Assembly (NCBI GenBank): GCA_037128595.1
Contig: JBAXWB010000023.1
Coordinates: 22,459 to 86,458, forward strand
Origin: a bacterium
GTDB lineage: Bacteria; Verrucomicrobiota; Kiritimatiellia; CAIKKV01; CAITUY01
DNA: 64,000 bases
Reading direction: 5' to 3'
Below, piece after piece: positions 8,708 through 18,944 of this stretch. A program made the position numbers and the translations under genes. The notes under the pieces are model-generated. The model was given only the letters and a program-made list of their open reading frames with translations, made no database searches and had not been told where the DNA came from. Each line of letters starts with the position of its first letter. Position 1 is the stretch's first letter.

Positions 8708-11700
8708 TCAGGATTTGTTTTATAGCGATGATGTCTTTGGTTACCTTTTTGGTTCCGTCCCTGCTTGCCGGCAATGCACAGAAGCCCGCGATCCTGATCA
8801 TTGATAACGAACGCGGTGGTCGTAACTACTGGAATCCCCTGACCTTGCAGGAGATGCTGGACGCTGGGTATGAAGTGGGTATGTGTCCGCGCGACAAGAG
8901 TCCGACGGTTAAGGAACTACAGCGATACAACATCGTCCTATTGGCCGGTCTCCCTCCTCATTTTGATACGGATCTTCTGCCCAAACTGGAGTCGTTCATG
9001 GAGCAAGGGGGAGGGGTGCTGGTTGTCCCCTCGTGTCGTGTTGAGAAGCCGCTCGAGGGTCGGGAATTTCTCAAATGGTTGCAGCGCTTGGGGGCGACCA
9101 TCTATTTTCAGGGCGTCGAGGATCCGGAACGGCGGCAAGTGGTGGATTGGTGTAAGTGGCCCGGGGCGCCCGAGTATATCTGGACCAGTGAAATTGCTGA
9201 GTCCCCCATCACGCGCGGAGTGAAGACCCTGTGGCACCGCTCCGGCCCATCTGCCCATTATACGGCATTATCTGCCCCTTTGACATTGGACGGGAACTGG
9301 ACTCCGTTGGTTTTCACCGGCTCGGGCAGTCGAGCCGTGAGTTGGGCGGAATCGCCTTTTGAGCGGGATACTATCCTGAGCTCGGCATTCAAGGCGACGT
9401 ATGGCGACTTTGTCCTGCCGCAAGGGCAACCCGGGGGGCGGCTCCCCTTGTTGGCAGTGCGGGCCAGGGGCCAGGGCCGACTGGCGATTTTTTCGGTGAA
9501 TCCTCAGGATCTGTTCTGGAGTCCCTATATTCCTGCGCAAGGCGGGGTTATGCTCCATCGGGGATTCAAGGATCGACCCAGTGACGGCTGGACACTGTTG
9601 AACAACGTGTACGGCTGGCTGGCGGAACCCTCTCTGGCGGGAACAGCATTGGGGGGCGCCAAGACCGTGCGGGAGCAGTTGTTCAGGAAGCCGGTGAGGG
9701 CTCCTGAATCGGTTGACTGGAAGCAGGCAACTGAAACGGGACTGGCTCCGTCTATTCCCGGGGCGGATTCGCTCCTGCCCACCGCCACCCCTATGGGAGG
9801 CGAAAAGCTGGTCGAGATGGTTCCTCCGGTACCCCGCGGACTGGCGGGAGCGCACAGTGCGTATTCCTCCGGCAGCGGAACGGTGGCCGAGTGGGTGACT
9901 GCCGCCAAGGCCTCTGGATTGGATTTTATTATTTTCATGGAAGACATGGGCAAGATGAATGCCGGGAAGTGGGAGAAGCTCAAGGCGGAGTGTGCCGCTC
10001 TTTCAGACGATCAATTTACCGCGTACCCAGGCATGGAATTTGAACATGAAAACTTCACCCGGGGGTATTTCTTCAATCGTCATTGGCTCTGGCTGGTTGA
10101 AGAGAACATCCTGACCCGGGATCGGCGGTTTATTCAAACCAGCCGCAATGTTCCCAGCAGTGAGGCCGGTCCACTTATACTGTGGCTCGCCTACGAGCAA
10201 CCGTTTCCCTTGCGTACTCTGATGACCCTGGGTTTCTTTTCGCACCAGAGCAACTTGACGCCAGCCTGGGCGCACCGGGCTTTCGGGTCCATGTCGATAT
10301 TTACACGGGACCGGAAGGGCGTCATTGATGATATTAAGGACACGCTGCCGGTCTTTCTCCGCCTGCAGAGCCAGAAGCTGGTGATCAGCCCGATGGCGCT
10401 GTCCCTGATGTCGGATCCTTCCGAGATTGCCGGCGTGGTGAAACGCGGGGGGCCGTTTGTGACCACCTTGGGCGGGAAGAAAAATATCGGGTCAGCCATC
10501 GATACCGGCGGAACCTACTGCTATGGCGGACGAGCCTCCGCCATCTGTGCCACGACCGGCCCGCAAATCTTGAATTGGAGTTCCAGTCAAACCTACTCTT
10601 ATGTCATTCCTCGATGGGATGTGGCGCGCCGCGAGGAGGATTTTTTTGCCATCGATAATTACCGGTACCGGATCCGCCTGGCGGCACAATCTCCGGTCGG
10701 GCTGAAGGAAATCGTGGTCTATGATGGTGATCAGGGGGTGTATCGGCGGTTTCTCCCGGACGGCAAGAAACAGTTTGAGGCCACCTTGGACTTGAGCAAT
10801 GGTCAATCACGCCATCTGGTGCTGGTCGTCAAGGATCAGGCGGGTGGGATTGCCGTCTCCCCGGAAATCCAGACCGAGAACTGGCTGAATCGTCATTATC
10901 TTTGCGCCGATCGCTGCAACTTCGGGACTGGCAACCAAGGGCAGGGCGCCTGGTATACCCATCCGGGGCCCTACACCACCCAGCAGGGCCGGGAAACCAT
11001 GTTGATGGCACGTTGGGCGCGTCCGGTCATTTCTGCGGACGTGTTGGCGTTGAAAGTTAACCTCGATACACGTATAGAGACGGCAGGCGCCTTCGGCTAT
11101 GGTTTCGGTAAACCATGGACGACCTATTATCGCACCTGGCCGATGGAGGAGATGACCATTTCCAAGACTGACTACCGCTGGCGTGGCGATTTCGGCGGCT
11201 CGATATTTTATCTTGAAGAGTATTTCCCCGGGGCGATCGATACCATTTGGGATTTCCCCAAACCGCTTGAACCCTTCTATCCCGAGAACCGCGGGATTCC
11301 CAATCAATGGACGATTGGTTTGCCTGATTGGAAGCGGATCGGGCATTCCGCCAGTGAGGTTATCCTGACGGCTCCTGTCACGTTTCAGGAACCGTGGGTC
11401 TCAGCCCTGCGGGAAACCCGGGACTATGTGAACGGCCAAGGTTCCTATGACTTCCGGATCAGCGGCAAGCGGTTGAGCGGATCCCTGCCCGTGAAAGGCG
11501 CCCCACCCTTGGAACAGACGGGCGACGTGCCGGAAAGTGGCCTGTTCGCCCTTACCTCGGAAACTGGAAAAACCGGCGCTTGCTGGCTGGTTACAGGCAA
11601 AGGACTGACCTATAAACTCTCGGCGTCGAATGGCAAGGCCACTCTGGATGTTGGCTGGCCGGTGGCCGACGCGAAAGCGGAAAAGGGCACCGCCTACCGT

Positions 11701-12249
11701 TGGGAAGTGTACGCCTTGAGCGGACCGCCCTCGGAGGTCGCGATCAATGAGTTGCTGGCACCTTCAGGTCTTAAAGCAGGCATTGGCGCACTTGTAACCA
11801 ATCGGTTTCCTTACACCTTTATTGCCGCAGAAGGCGCAGTTACGCTCAAAGCGGAAGACCTCAGGTCAGTTCCGTGTGAGTGGATCCCACTGGAAGTACG
11901 GGGACTGACTACCCGGCGGACCGCCTACTGGCATGAAATCGGCACTAATCGGGTCCGCCCGATCGGGGTGGATCCGGACGGAGTGGGTAGGGTGGTGCTC
12001 TGGCGAGGCAAACACGGAACGGAATTTTTCTGCGGGCACCCGATTTCCTGTTCAGATCCGGAACTCTGGTACGATGCCGTCCGGATGGCCAATGGGGAAT
12101 GGATCATTGATGTCAACAATCCCACGGACAAGCCGCGGGCGGCGACCTTTGCCTGGAATGCCGGCTGGAGCCTTCGAGGCAAACTGCCTGATACCGCAAT
12201 TCTGTCGCCCGGCGGCCGCCAGAAATTCACCATCAAGGAGGAAAAATGA
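8704..12249 (+). CDS. Giant secreted protein, GATase/ThuA-like plus PHP-like regions (paralogue 2)
   Basis: This 1181-residue protein has a signal peptide (MIRICFIAMMSLVTFLVPSLLAG) without an obvious lipobox, unlike its paralogue at 1423. Shared landmarks are KPAILIIDNE and YNIVLLAGLP followed by FMEQGGGVLVVPS (GATase-like, about residues 28-200), EWVTAAKASGLDFIIFMEDM (PHP-like, about 395-415) and VNNPTDK at the C terminus. The PHP-like part lacks clear metal-binding motifs. The start is fixed by an ATGA overlap with the GH20 gene and the end by another with the FGE-like gene. Divergence from paralogue 1 is substantial, so the duplication is old and both copies are probably functional. No enzymatic activity can be named. 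Confidence 0.75.
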   Translation: MIRICFIAMMSLVTFLVPSLLAGNAQKPAILIIDNERGGRNYWNPLTLQEMLDAGYEVGMCPRDKSPTVKELQRYNIVLLAGLPPHFDTDLLPKLESFMEQGGGVLVVPSCRVEKPLEGREFLKWLQRLGATIYFQGVEDPERRQVVDWCKWPGAPEYIWTSEIAESPITRGVKTLWHRSGPSAHYTALSAPLTLDGNWTPLVFTGSGSRAVSWAESPFERDTILSSAFKATYGDFVLPQGQPGGRLPLLAVRARGQGRLAIFSVNPQDLFWSPYIPAQGGVMLHRGFKDRPSDGWTLLNNVYGWLAEPSLAGTALGGAKTVREQLFRKPVRAPESVDWKQATETGLAPSIPGADSLLPTATPMGGEKLVEMVPPVPRGLAGAHSAYSSGSGTVAEWVTAAKASGLDFIIFMEDMGKMNAGKWEKLKAECAALSDDQFTAYPGMEFEHENFTRGYFFNRHWLWLVEENILTRDRRFIQTSRNVPSSEAGPLILWLAYEQPFPLRTLMTLGFFSHQSNLTPAWAHRAFGSMSIFTRDRKGVIDDIKDTLPVFLRLQSQKLVISPMALSLMSDPSEIAGVVKRGGPFVTTLGGKKNIGSAIDTGGTYCYGGRASAICATTGPQILNWSSSQTYSYVIPRWDVARREEDFFAIDNYRYRIRLAAQSPVGLKEIVVYDGDQGVYRRFLPDGKKQFEATLDLSNGQSRHLVLVVKDQAGGIAVSPEIQTENWLNRHYLCADRCNFGTGNQGQGAWYTHPGPYTTQQGRETMLMARWARPVISADVLALKVNLDTRIETAGAFGYGFGKPWTTYYRTWPMEEMTISKTDYRWRGDFGGSIFYLEEYFPGAIDTIWDFPKPLEPFYPENRGIPNQWTIGLPDWKRIGHSASEVILTAPVTFQEPWVSALRETRDYVNGQGSYDFRISGKRLSGSLPVKGAPPLEQTGDVPESGLFALTSETGKTGACWLVTGKGLTYKLSASNGKATLDVGWPVADAKAEKGTAYRWEVYALSGPPSEVAINELLAPSGLKAGIGALVTNRFPYTFIAAEGAVTLKAEDLRSVPCEWIPLEVRGLTTRRTAYWHEIGTNRVRPIGVDPDGVGRVVLWRGKHGTEFFCGHPISCSDPELWYDAVRMANGEWIIDVNNPTDKPRAATFAWNAGWSLRGKLPDTAILSPGGRQKFTIKEEK

Positions 12250-13118
12250 AATTGCGATTAATTAGCATGATAATACTGCTGAGTGCTGGCGTCATGGGGT
12301 TGTCGGCTGAGGAGAACAAGGCCCGCGCGATCGTTTCAACGACGCAGACGCCGCCGGCCTTGAAGCGGTTTACCAACTCCATTGGCATGGAATTGGTTGG
12401 CATCCCCTCCGGCAGTTATCTCTGTTATGGGCGCGAGATTAAGCCGGCGTTTCTCTTTCCAAAACCCAAAGGGTTCACAGTGAAGATCGAGCGGGAATTC
12501 TATCTCGGGGTTACCGAAGTCACCCAGGCCCAGTACCGGAAGGTTATGGGGGCGAATCCATCCGCTGGAAAGTCTTCCAAGTATTGCCCGGTGAATCGGG
12601 TGAGCTGGAACGATGCCCTGGAGTTCTGCCGGAAGCTCTCGGAAATGCCTGCCGAGAAGGCCGCCGGCCGGGCCTATTCGCTTCCAACGGAGCGGGAGTG
12701 GCAGTACGCGGCTCGTGCGGGGAGCGAGTTTTTGTTTCCTTACGGCAATGATGACGAGATGCGGGTTTCCGAGGTGGCGGTATGCCGGGACATCTATGCG
12801 AATGCCTTGCCCAAGGGGGTTCAGCCGGTCGGGAAAAAGAATCCGAATGCCTGGGGGCTCTATGATGTGCTCGGCAATGTTTGGGAATGGGTCCAGGATT
12901 CTTGGTCTGCCGGTCAGGATCAGTCCCCAAGCTCTGTGGCGCCGTCCTCCAGTGCCGCCGCAGCGGAGAAAGGCGAGAACCGCATCATCGTCGGCGGCGG
13001 CTGGGATAACGATTTCCGCATGTGTAACCTCGCCGCCCGCTATAGCGCACCCCCGACCCGCGTGGCCGACAATATCGGCTTTCGCGTGCGGTGCCTGACA
13101 AGTCTCACAAGCCATTAA
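12246..13118 (+). CDS. Secreted formylglycine-generating-enzyme (FGE/SUMF1)-like protein
   Basis: A 290-residue protein with a signal peptide (MKLRLISMIILLSAGVMGLSA). It shows the FGE-sulfatase signatures in order: FYLGVTEVTQAQYRKVMG, PVNRVSWNDALEFC, YSLPTEREWQYAARAG, GLYDVLGNVWEWVQD, and the terminal GGGWDNDFRMCNLAARYS...NIGFRVR. Cys260 aligns with one of the two copper-binding cysteines of true FGE; the partner position is Asn, so formylglycine formation is unlikely. No sulfatase is encoded in the window. Many such domains are non-enzymatic ligand-binding or structural modules. It is coupled to the upstream paralogue by ATGA. Confidence 0.85.
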   Translation: MKLRLISMIILLSAGVMGLSAEENKARAIVSTTQTPPALKRFTNSIGMELVGIPSGSYLCYGREIKPAFLFPKPKGFTVKIEREFYLGVTEVTQAQYRKVMGANPSAGKSSKYCPVNRVSWNDALEFCRKLSEMPAEKAAGRAYSLPTEREWQYAARAGSEFLFPYGNDDEMRVSEVAVCRDIYANALPKGVQPVGKKNPNAWGLYDVLGNVWEWVQDSWSAGQDQSPSSVAPSSSAAAAEKGENRIIVGGGWDNDFRMCNLAARYSAPPTRVADNIGFRVRCLTSLTSH

Positions 13119-13160
13119 TCACGGGTTTTCATAGACCGAATCATAGACTAAGAGTACAAA

Positions 13161-16100
13161 ATGGAAACAGCACAGCTCATAAACGCGCTTGAAAATGTCC
13201 CCGCCGAGTTCCGCCCGGTCAGTTTCTGGTTCATGAATCATTTTCTGCAGCCGGACGAACTCCGACTCCAGATCCGGGAAATGGCGGATAAGGGGTACGG
13301 CGGTTTCATGTTCCATGGCCGTGACGGCCTGCGTTCCCGCTATCTCGAACAGGAGTGGGAAGACGCGCTGCGCGTGGCGATTGACGAAGCAAAAAAGCAG
13401 GGATTGGACACCTGGCTTTACGATGAAAACCATTATCCCAGCGGTATTGCTGGCGGAAAAATCCTGGAGCAGTTCCCCGGTCGCTCGATGCGGTCACTGG
13501 TGGTGTCGGTCGAAGAGCGTGTCGCCCCCGGCGCCACGGTCAGGCTGGAGCTGGCGCAGGCTCCGCGTTACACATTTGCCGTTCCCGCCACGCCATCATC
13601 ACCGCCCGCTGAGCCGATCAACCTGCTGCCGCAACTCACAGGCCAGCACCTGGAATGGCGAAACCCGTTTGCGGGCGATGCTGTGGTGCTCGTGCTTGTC
13701 GAGCATCTCTATCAACCTGGCCCGGGTATTTTATTTGAGAGCTACCCCGATTATCTTGATCCCGAAGTGGCTGGCGCCTTTATCCGGCAAACGCATGGCT
13801 GGTACCGTGAACGTTTTGGCGCGGATCTGGGCGAACAGGTACGCGGCATATTTACCGACAACGCCTGCGCCCATTTTGGTCATATCCGGCGTGCCATTCC
13901 CTGGAGCCGCGAATTCGATCAGCGCTTCCTGACGGCAGAAGGCTCGCGGATCGAGCCGCTGCTTCCCTGGCTGTTCCTGTCCGGACCCGCAGCACGGGCA
14001 AGCCGCCTGCGTTTCTGGCGCTTCCTCGGTGATGAGTTCATCCGTATTTTTGTTGGAGCCATCCGCACGGTATGCGACGATGCCCGCATTTTCAGTACCG
14101 GCCATTACTGCCTTGAGGATGGAATGGGCGAACATATCCGCCAGATTGGCGATTACTTCGCGGTGATGAAGCACCAGTCGCTGAACGCCGTCGATCAACT
14201 TGGGCCGAAAACCAAAGGGGGCTCGCTGTTCGAATACCCGCGCGGCATCGCGGGGGCGGAGAGCCTCACCGCCTGCATCCGGAACACGGCATCGGCGGCG
14301 CTCTTTTATGACTCACCCCGGGTTATGTGCGAAAGTTTCGGGCTCGCTTCCGGCTGGCGGCTGGACTTGGGTGAGGTTCGTCGTATTGTCGGCTTCCTGT
14401 CCGCACTCGGCGCCGATCTGTTTGTGCCGCATGGTTTGTACTACTCCATTGCCGGCAATCGTAAATGGGAGTGTACGCCGGATCACTTGCACAACCCGAT
14501 GTGGGACTACAGCCGGGCTTGGACCGACTGGGCAAGCCGCCTCTCTTTCCTCACCGCCGGATGGGAGAGTGTGGCCGAAGTCGCAGTGCTACACCCGACG
14601 ACGACACTCCAAGCCCACCTCGAACTGGGTGCGTCGAAAACGAAACCCGATGCCACCGATCTTGGAGCCGTGGTCGATCGGGTCGAAGCCACCTTCCGCG
14701 ATCTCGTGAACGAACTGCTGTACCGGCAGGTGGTGCATGAAATCCTGCCTGAGGACGTGCTTCAGCAGGCCACTGTGGCGGAAGGCACGCTTCGGGTGCC
14801 CACCCGTAAGGGCAAGTCGACTTGCACAGTTCGGTGCGTAATCCTGCTGGCTATTCGCGTCATCGAGCAGCGTACGCTCGAAACCCTGCGGCAGTTTGCA
14901 CAGAACGGTGGTTCGGTGCTCTGCTTGTACGAGCGACCTGATGCGGTCTATGATCCGGTCACCGGGGTGCTCACTGATCTGGCTGCCGGCGATCTTCCGT
15001 TTGAGCTGTTCGTGCCGGCGGACGAGGCGGTGCCTGCGCCGCCGGAACTCTGGCAGCGCCTCGATGTCCGGCTGCGTGCGCTGGTGCCGCAACCGCTTGA
15101 GGTCCGGAATTCACATTGCCAGGTGATCTCGCGCGTCTGGGAGAAATGGGGCAGGCGCTTCTATCTTCTGCACAACTGCTCCGCGAAGCCTCAGCGAAAC
15201 CTTGGTGTCACGATTCGTGATCCGCGGCCACTGCTCCGTCTTGATTTGGAACAATCGACCCCGGCCACCACTACGGTCACGGCGGACCATGGCCGTTTCC
15301 GGCTCGATCTCGAAGCGGCGGAGACCGTCGTGTTTGTTGCAGATTCCACCGCCGCCGCCCCCCCGTATCCGGTGGTGCCAGCGGCAGGTGCGTCCATGCC
15401 GGAGCAGACCCTCGCACTGAGTGGCCCCTGGGCCTTTACCACCAATAAACCCAATATCCTGCCACTCCGGAACGGGGCTATCCAGTATGCCGAATGCAAG
15501 GAGCGCCACGCGTTCACCTTACACGCGTGCGAACTCAGTGGTCCGGTATGGCTCCTGGTGGATCATGAGATGACACGGGCGGAGTTGATTTGCCAGCGCT
15601 ATTCCAGCCGGCTTAAAGTGTGGGTCAACGAGCAACTGGCCGGACCGTTCCATCCTGGCACCATCCTCGACCACTGGATTTTCGAAGCCGATGTTGCCGC
15701 GCTGCTGCGGCCTGGGTTGAACCGCGTGGTATTTGAGACGGGTGGCATCTTTCTTGAAAACGACCACCGTCTATGGAATCCGTATCTGGCTGGGGCCTTT
15801 ACGGTGAGCCCCCAACGTGCCAGGCCGAGCCTGACGCCGCCCATCGACCAGTTAGACACAGGCGACTGGACCCGACAGGGCTTTCCCTGCTTTGCGGGCG
15901 AAGGCATCTACCGGAAGACACTGCGTTTGCCTGATTGGGGCGAGGCACGGATGTCGATTCTTGATCTCGGCCGGCTTGCCAATTCCGCTGTTGTTTTCAT
16001 CAACGGCCACTCACTCGGGGTACGGGTCAATCCGCCCTGGCGCTTCACCCTGCCGGAGATGGCCGGCGGAACCGAGGTTCAACTCGAGGTGCGGGTGATC

Positions 16101-16199
16101 AACACCCCCGAGAATCTGTTCGGCCCCAAGCCGCTACCGTCCGGCTTGTTCGGTCCGGTTCGCCTTTGTTGGAAGTTAACTGGAAATGGAGATTTATGA
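13161..16199 (+). CDS. GH106-like (alpha-L-rhamnosidase-type) protein
   Basis: A 1012-residue protein without a signal peptide. The N-terminal barrel begins PVSFWFMNHFLQPDELRLQI, continues GYGGFMFHGRDGL and reaches the family hallmark LYDENHYPSGIAGG. This pattern is typical of GH106 alpha-L-rhamnosidases and their large set of uncharacterised relatives. The C-terminal third (about residues 760-1000) has two galactose-binding-like beta-sandwiches (VWLLVDHEM...; GEGIYRKTLRLP...VFINGHSLGVRVNPPWRF), as in GH2- and GH106-type proteins. It is 42 bases after the FGE-like gene and overlaps the next gene by ATGA. Rhamnosidase specificity is inferred, supported by the GH78 gene downstream. Confidence 0.75.
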   Translation: METAQLINALENVPAEFRPVSFWFMNHFLQPDELRLQIREMADKGYGGFMFHGRDGLRSRYLEQEWEDALRVAIDEAKKQGLDTWLYDENHYPSGIAGGKILEQFPGRSMRSLVVSVEERVAPGATVRLELAQAPRYTFAVPATPSSPPAEPINLLPQLTGQHLEWRNPFAGDAVVLVLVEHLYQPGPGILFESYPDYLDPEVAGAFIRQTHGWYRERFGADLGEQVRGIFTDNACAHFGHIRRAIPWSREFDQRFLTAEGSRIEPLLPWLFLSGPAARASRLRFWRFLGDEFIRIFVGAIRTVCDDARIFSTGHYCLEDGMGEHIRQIGDYFAVMKHQSLNAVDQLGPKTKGGSLFEYPRGIAGAESLTACIRNTASAALFYDSPRVMCESFGLASGWRLDLGEVRRIVGFLSALGADLFVPHGLYYSIAGNRKWECTPDHLHNPMWDYSRAWTDWASRLSFLTAGWESVAEVAVLHPTTTLQAHLELGASKTKPDATDLGAVVDRVEATFRDLVNELLYRQVVHEILPEDVLQQATVAEGTLRVPTRKGKSTCTVRCVILLAIRVIEQRTLETLRQFAQNGGSVLCLYERPDAVYDPVTGVLTDLAAGDLPFELFVPADEAVPAPPELWQRLDVRLRALVPQPLEVRNSHCQVISRVWEKWGRRFYLLHNCSAKPQRNLGVTIRDPRPLLRLDLEQSTPATTTVTADHGRFRLDLEAAETVVFVADSTAAAPPYPVVPAAGASMPEQTLALSGPWAFTTNKPNILPLRNGAIQYAECKERHAFTLHACELSGPVWLLVDHEMTRAELICQRYSSRLKVWVNEQLAGPFHPGTILDHWIFEADVAALLRPGLNRVVFETGGIFLENDHRLWNPYLAGAFTVSPQRARPSLTPPIDQLDTGDWTRQGFPCFAGEGIYRKTLRLPDWGEARMSILDLGRLANSAVVFINGHSLGVRVNPPWRFTLPEMAGGTEVQLEVRVINTPENLFGPKPLPSGLFGPVRLCWKLTGNGDL

Positions 16200-18937
16200 A
16201 AAGGTATCAGATTGTTGCACGAGTGATTTTCGTTGGGTTAGCCATTTGTTTTGCGGCCCCAAGCCAAGCTGACAACTGGTCCACGGTGCCTTTGGGTAAA
16301 TGGGCGGAATCCCGTTCACTTCAATATCTTGCGCCAGAAGAATCGACCGGTACGTGGACGGAAAAGGAGGGGATTCTGGCAGCCGTAGGTGCTGGTGCGC
16401 AATGGAGTACGCGGCTTCTGCCGGGGGACCAGGGGGGGGGCCAGAAAGTCACCTTGAAATTCACGGTGCAAAAGAGCGCAGGCACGCCTTTTTCTCTGCC
16501 GGGCGGCTGTTCCCGCTGGAGTTTCTATTGGGGGGAAAATCAGCCGGGCTGGGACTTGGGTGTGGTGCTGCGGTTCAAAGACCCTTTGAACTTTTACCGC
16601 GTTCAGGTTTCCGCTACGCGCGGGCAGCTCGCCCTGTGGGACTCCACGGGTGCCTTTCTTCAGATCGTTCCCTGCGCGGTGACGGTGAACGAGCCGCATA
16701 CTTTGGAAATCACGGCCCGCGGCGCACATTTTCAGGTGTCCTTAGAGGGTAAAGCGGTGCTGGATTATTGGGATCGAACCCTGCCGCATACCGGAGGTCA
16801 GGCGGGGCTGGCGGTTTACCAGAGCACGACGTCGATCGAGAGTTTCTCCCTTGAAAAAGTTAAGGCCGAGTCTGCCGCGATGCCACCCCACAAACCCGAT
16901 TTCCATTTCGTTTCTGGCGCGGGGCCTGTCCTCTACGATGGGAATGAACCGATCAGTTACTTTCACCAGAATCCGCGGGACAAGACTCTGACGCACGAGG
17001 CGGTGAAGCTGAAACCCGGCTGGCGACCGACCTATTACACGGCGATCGGCCCCGCCCTTAGCGAGATCGGGTTGCTGCCGCTGGTTGGGAAGTTCCCCGA
17101 CGCGTTTAAGATTGAGGGGGGCGGGGAGACCCTCACCTTTTCGTTTGCGACCGAGAAGCCGGGTGTGGCCCACACGGATTACACGGTCACGGTTCGATTC
17201 GATGCCACGCGCGGGGTTTACCGCTACGAATATCGGGGAAAAATGAAGGTCGGCGACCAGCCGCTGGTAAATTTGAGCTCGTTCGAGTGGTTGGATCCGC
17301 TGTGCTACAACAATCGGACCGCCGGCCCGGAAGTCATACACCGCTGGAACTCGGCCGGGCACCGGTGGAATGTTTATCAGGGCGTCGGGGATGCCTGGCG
17401 GCGGTATCCCATTGTGGATTTCCTTGAGGCCTACAACAACCCGAAGATGGCGTGGGGGAAGTTCAAGGATTTTCTCTATCCTGATCCGGCGGCCTGCCCG
17501 GCTTTTGAAACTGAGATTGGCTGGGAGCAAACCAAGAACCGCGGGTTCGTCATTTCGCAGTGCACCTGGGGCTATGACTATCATCACGCGGAGGTGGGGG
17601 ACGGCATCACCCTGCCGCCCGGAACCGAGCGCGCGCTGAACATGACGTTGACGGCCCTCCCGCCGGACGAAGCGGATAAACTGTTTGCCCAGTCCCAGCT
17701 GCCGGACGCCATGGCTAAGGATGCCACGAAACTTATTCCCTTTGATCCGCGCGGCACTTCTTTCAGCAAGACGACGACCTGGCGGGATCCGGGCGCCACG
17801 ATGGTCTGGGGCGGTGGGGTGCTCGACGAGACCACGGGGCATGGCGATCGGGCCTCCCTGCGCATTGACGGGCCGGACAAGGCCGCGCTGCACATGTACC
17901 AGTACATCATCGAGCAGAATGCCAAGCGCTGGTGGGTGCGCGGTTGGTTTAAGACCAAAGGTTTGCGGGGACGGGGAGCAGAGTTGAAGGTCAAGTATGC
18001 CTACGATAAAAAGCCAATCGAAGCATTCTATATGGGTGGCTTGGGCGACCAGGACTGGACCCCATTCTCGTTCATTACCACCGCTCCGGCGCAACGCGAT
18101 TGCACGGATGTGATTTTTGAAGCGGACGGACCGGGAACCGTATGGCTGGACGACGTGGCTTTTAGCGCCCTCAAAGAGGGGGAAAATCCGGAGGTCACGA
18201 ATTTCCCTGTACCCTCAGGGTTTGAGCCGAACAAAGAGGTGCTGATTGACTTACCGATGAACGTCAAGCCCGGCAAGGCGGTTTATGACGAAAGCCGCAA
18301 TGGGCACGCGTTGCAACTGACCAATGTGCAGTGGGAGCAGGAGAAGGACGACCGGAGGTTCATCTCGTTTAATGGTTCCAATAGCATGGGGCGTCTTCCG
18401 CTAAAGGCGGTGCTCGAACCGAGCGATTCGCCGCCTGGCACCACGGGGAACGATACCTATAAACCGATTTTTCCGCTTAAGAGGTTCGCTTACGAGTTTT
18501 GGGCGCGACCGCATCTGCCGGCCCGAAAAGAGGAAGGCCGGGGAATGGTGTTTCACTATCGGGATAATCCGAGGGCGTGTTTCGAAGCGTTCAACGCCAA
18601 GTCTAATACATGCCTTTTCGTGTGGCAGAATAACCTGTTTCACGGTAATAAGATCAGCCTTTCCTTGTCAGTGCCCCTCGATCAGTGGTTGCATTTTGTG
18701 ATCACCCATGGCGACGGCAAGGTGATCCTGTATGTCAACGGGAAGAAGTCCGGTGAAGCAGAATATGACGCTTCCGGACCGGGGTTTAACTTCTTTGCCT
18801 ACCAGTGGGAATTCTTTTTCGGATGTTATTTGCGTGAAGCCTACTGGTATACCGGCGATCTGGGGCCGTTCCGTTTGTATTCCAAAGCGCTTACCTCTGA
18901 AGAGGTAATTCAAAGATTTCAAAAGGCAGGTCCCTGA
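16196..18937 (+). CDS. Secreted multidomain LamG/carbohydrate-binding protein
   Basis: A 913-residue protein. ATG 16196 is chosen because it overlaps the previous stop (ATGA), has GGAG at 16188-16191 and starts a clean signal peptide (MKRYQIVARVIFVGLAICFAAPSQA). Residues about 30-225 are a concanavalin/DUF1080-like beta-sandwich ending in GGQAGLAVYQSTTSIESFSLEKV. Residues 235-540 form an uncharacterised beta-rich central domain. Residues about 570-690 resemble a carbohydrate-binding module (WWVRGWFKTKGL...VWLDDVAFS). Residues 700-910 form a LamG-type module (FISFNGSNSMGRLPL; LDQWLHFVITHGDGKVILYVNGKKSG). It probably binds or cleaves the exported substrate; no catalytic residues can be assigned. 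Confidence 0.7.
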   Translation: MKRYQIVARVIFVGLAICFAAPSQADNWSTVPLGKWAESRSLQYLAPEESTGTWTEKEGILAAVGAGAQWSTRLLPGDQGGGQKVTLKFTVQKSAGTPFSLPGGCSRWSFYWGENQPGWDLGVVLRFKDPLNFYRVQVSATRGQLALWDSTGAFLQIVPCAVTVNEPHTLEITARGAHFQVSLEGKAVLDYWDRTLPHTGGQAGLAVYQSTTSIESFSLEKVKAESAAMPPHKPDFHFVSGAGPVLYDGNEPISYFHQNPRDKTLTHEAVKLKPGWRPTYYTAIGPALSEIGLLPLVGKFPDAFKIEGGGETLTFSFATEKPGVAHTDYTVTVRFDATRGVYRYEYRGKMKVGDQPLVNLSSFEWLDPLCYNNRTAGPEVIHRWNSAGHRWNVYQGVGDAWRRYPIVDFLEAYNNPKMAWGKFKDFLYPDPAACPAFETEIGWEQTKNRGFVISQCTWGYDYHHAEVGDGITLPPGTERALNMTLTALPPDEADKLFAQSQLPDAMAKDATKLIPFDPRGTSFSKTTTWRDPGATMVWGGGVLDETTGHGDRASLRIDGPDKAALHMYQYIIEQNAKRWWVRGWFKTKGLRGRGAELKVKYAYDKKPIEAFYMGGLGDQDWTPFSFITTAPAQRDCTDVIFEADGPGTVWLDDVAFSALKEGENPEVTNFPVPSGFEPNKEVLIDLPMNVKPGKAVYDESRNGHALQLTNVQWEQEKDDRRFISFNGSNSMGRLPLKAVLEPSDSPPGTTGNDTYKPIFPLKRFAYEFWARPHLPARKEEGRGMVFHYRDNPRACFEAFNAKSNTCLFVWQNNLFHGNKISLSLSVPLDQWLHFVITHGDGKVILYVNGKKSGEAEYDASGPGFNFFAYQWEFFFGCYLREAYWYTGDLGPFRLYSKALTSEEVIQRFQKAGP

Positions 18938-18944
18938 AGTTTCT

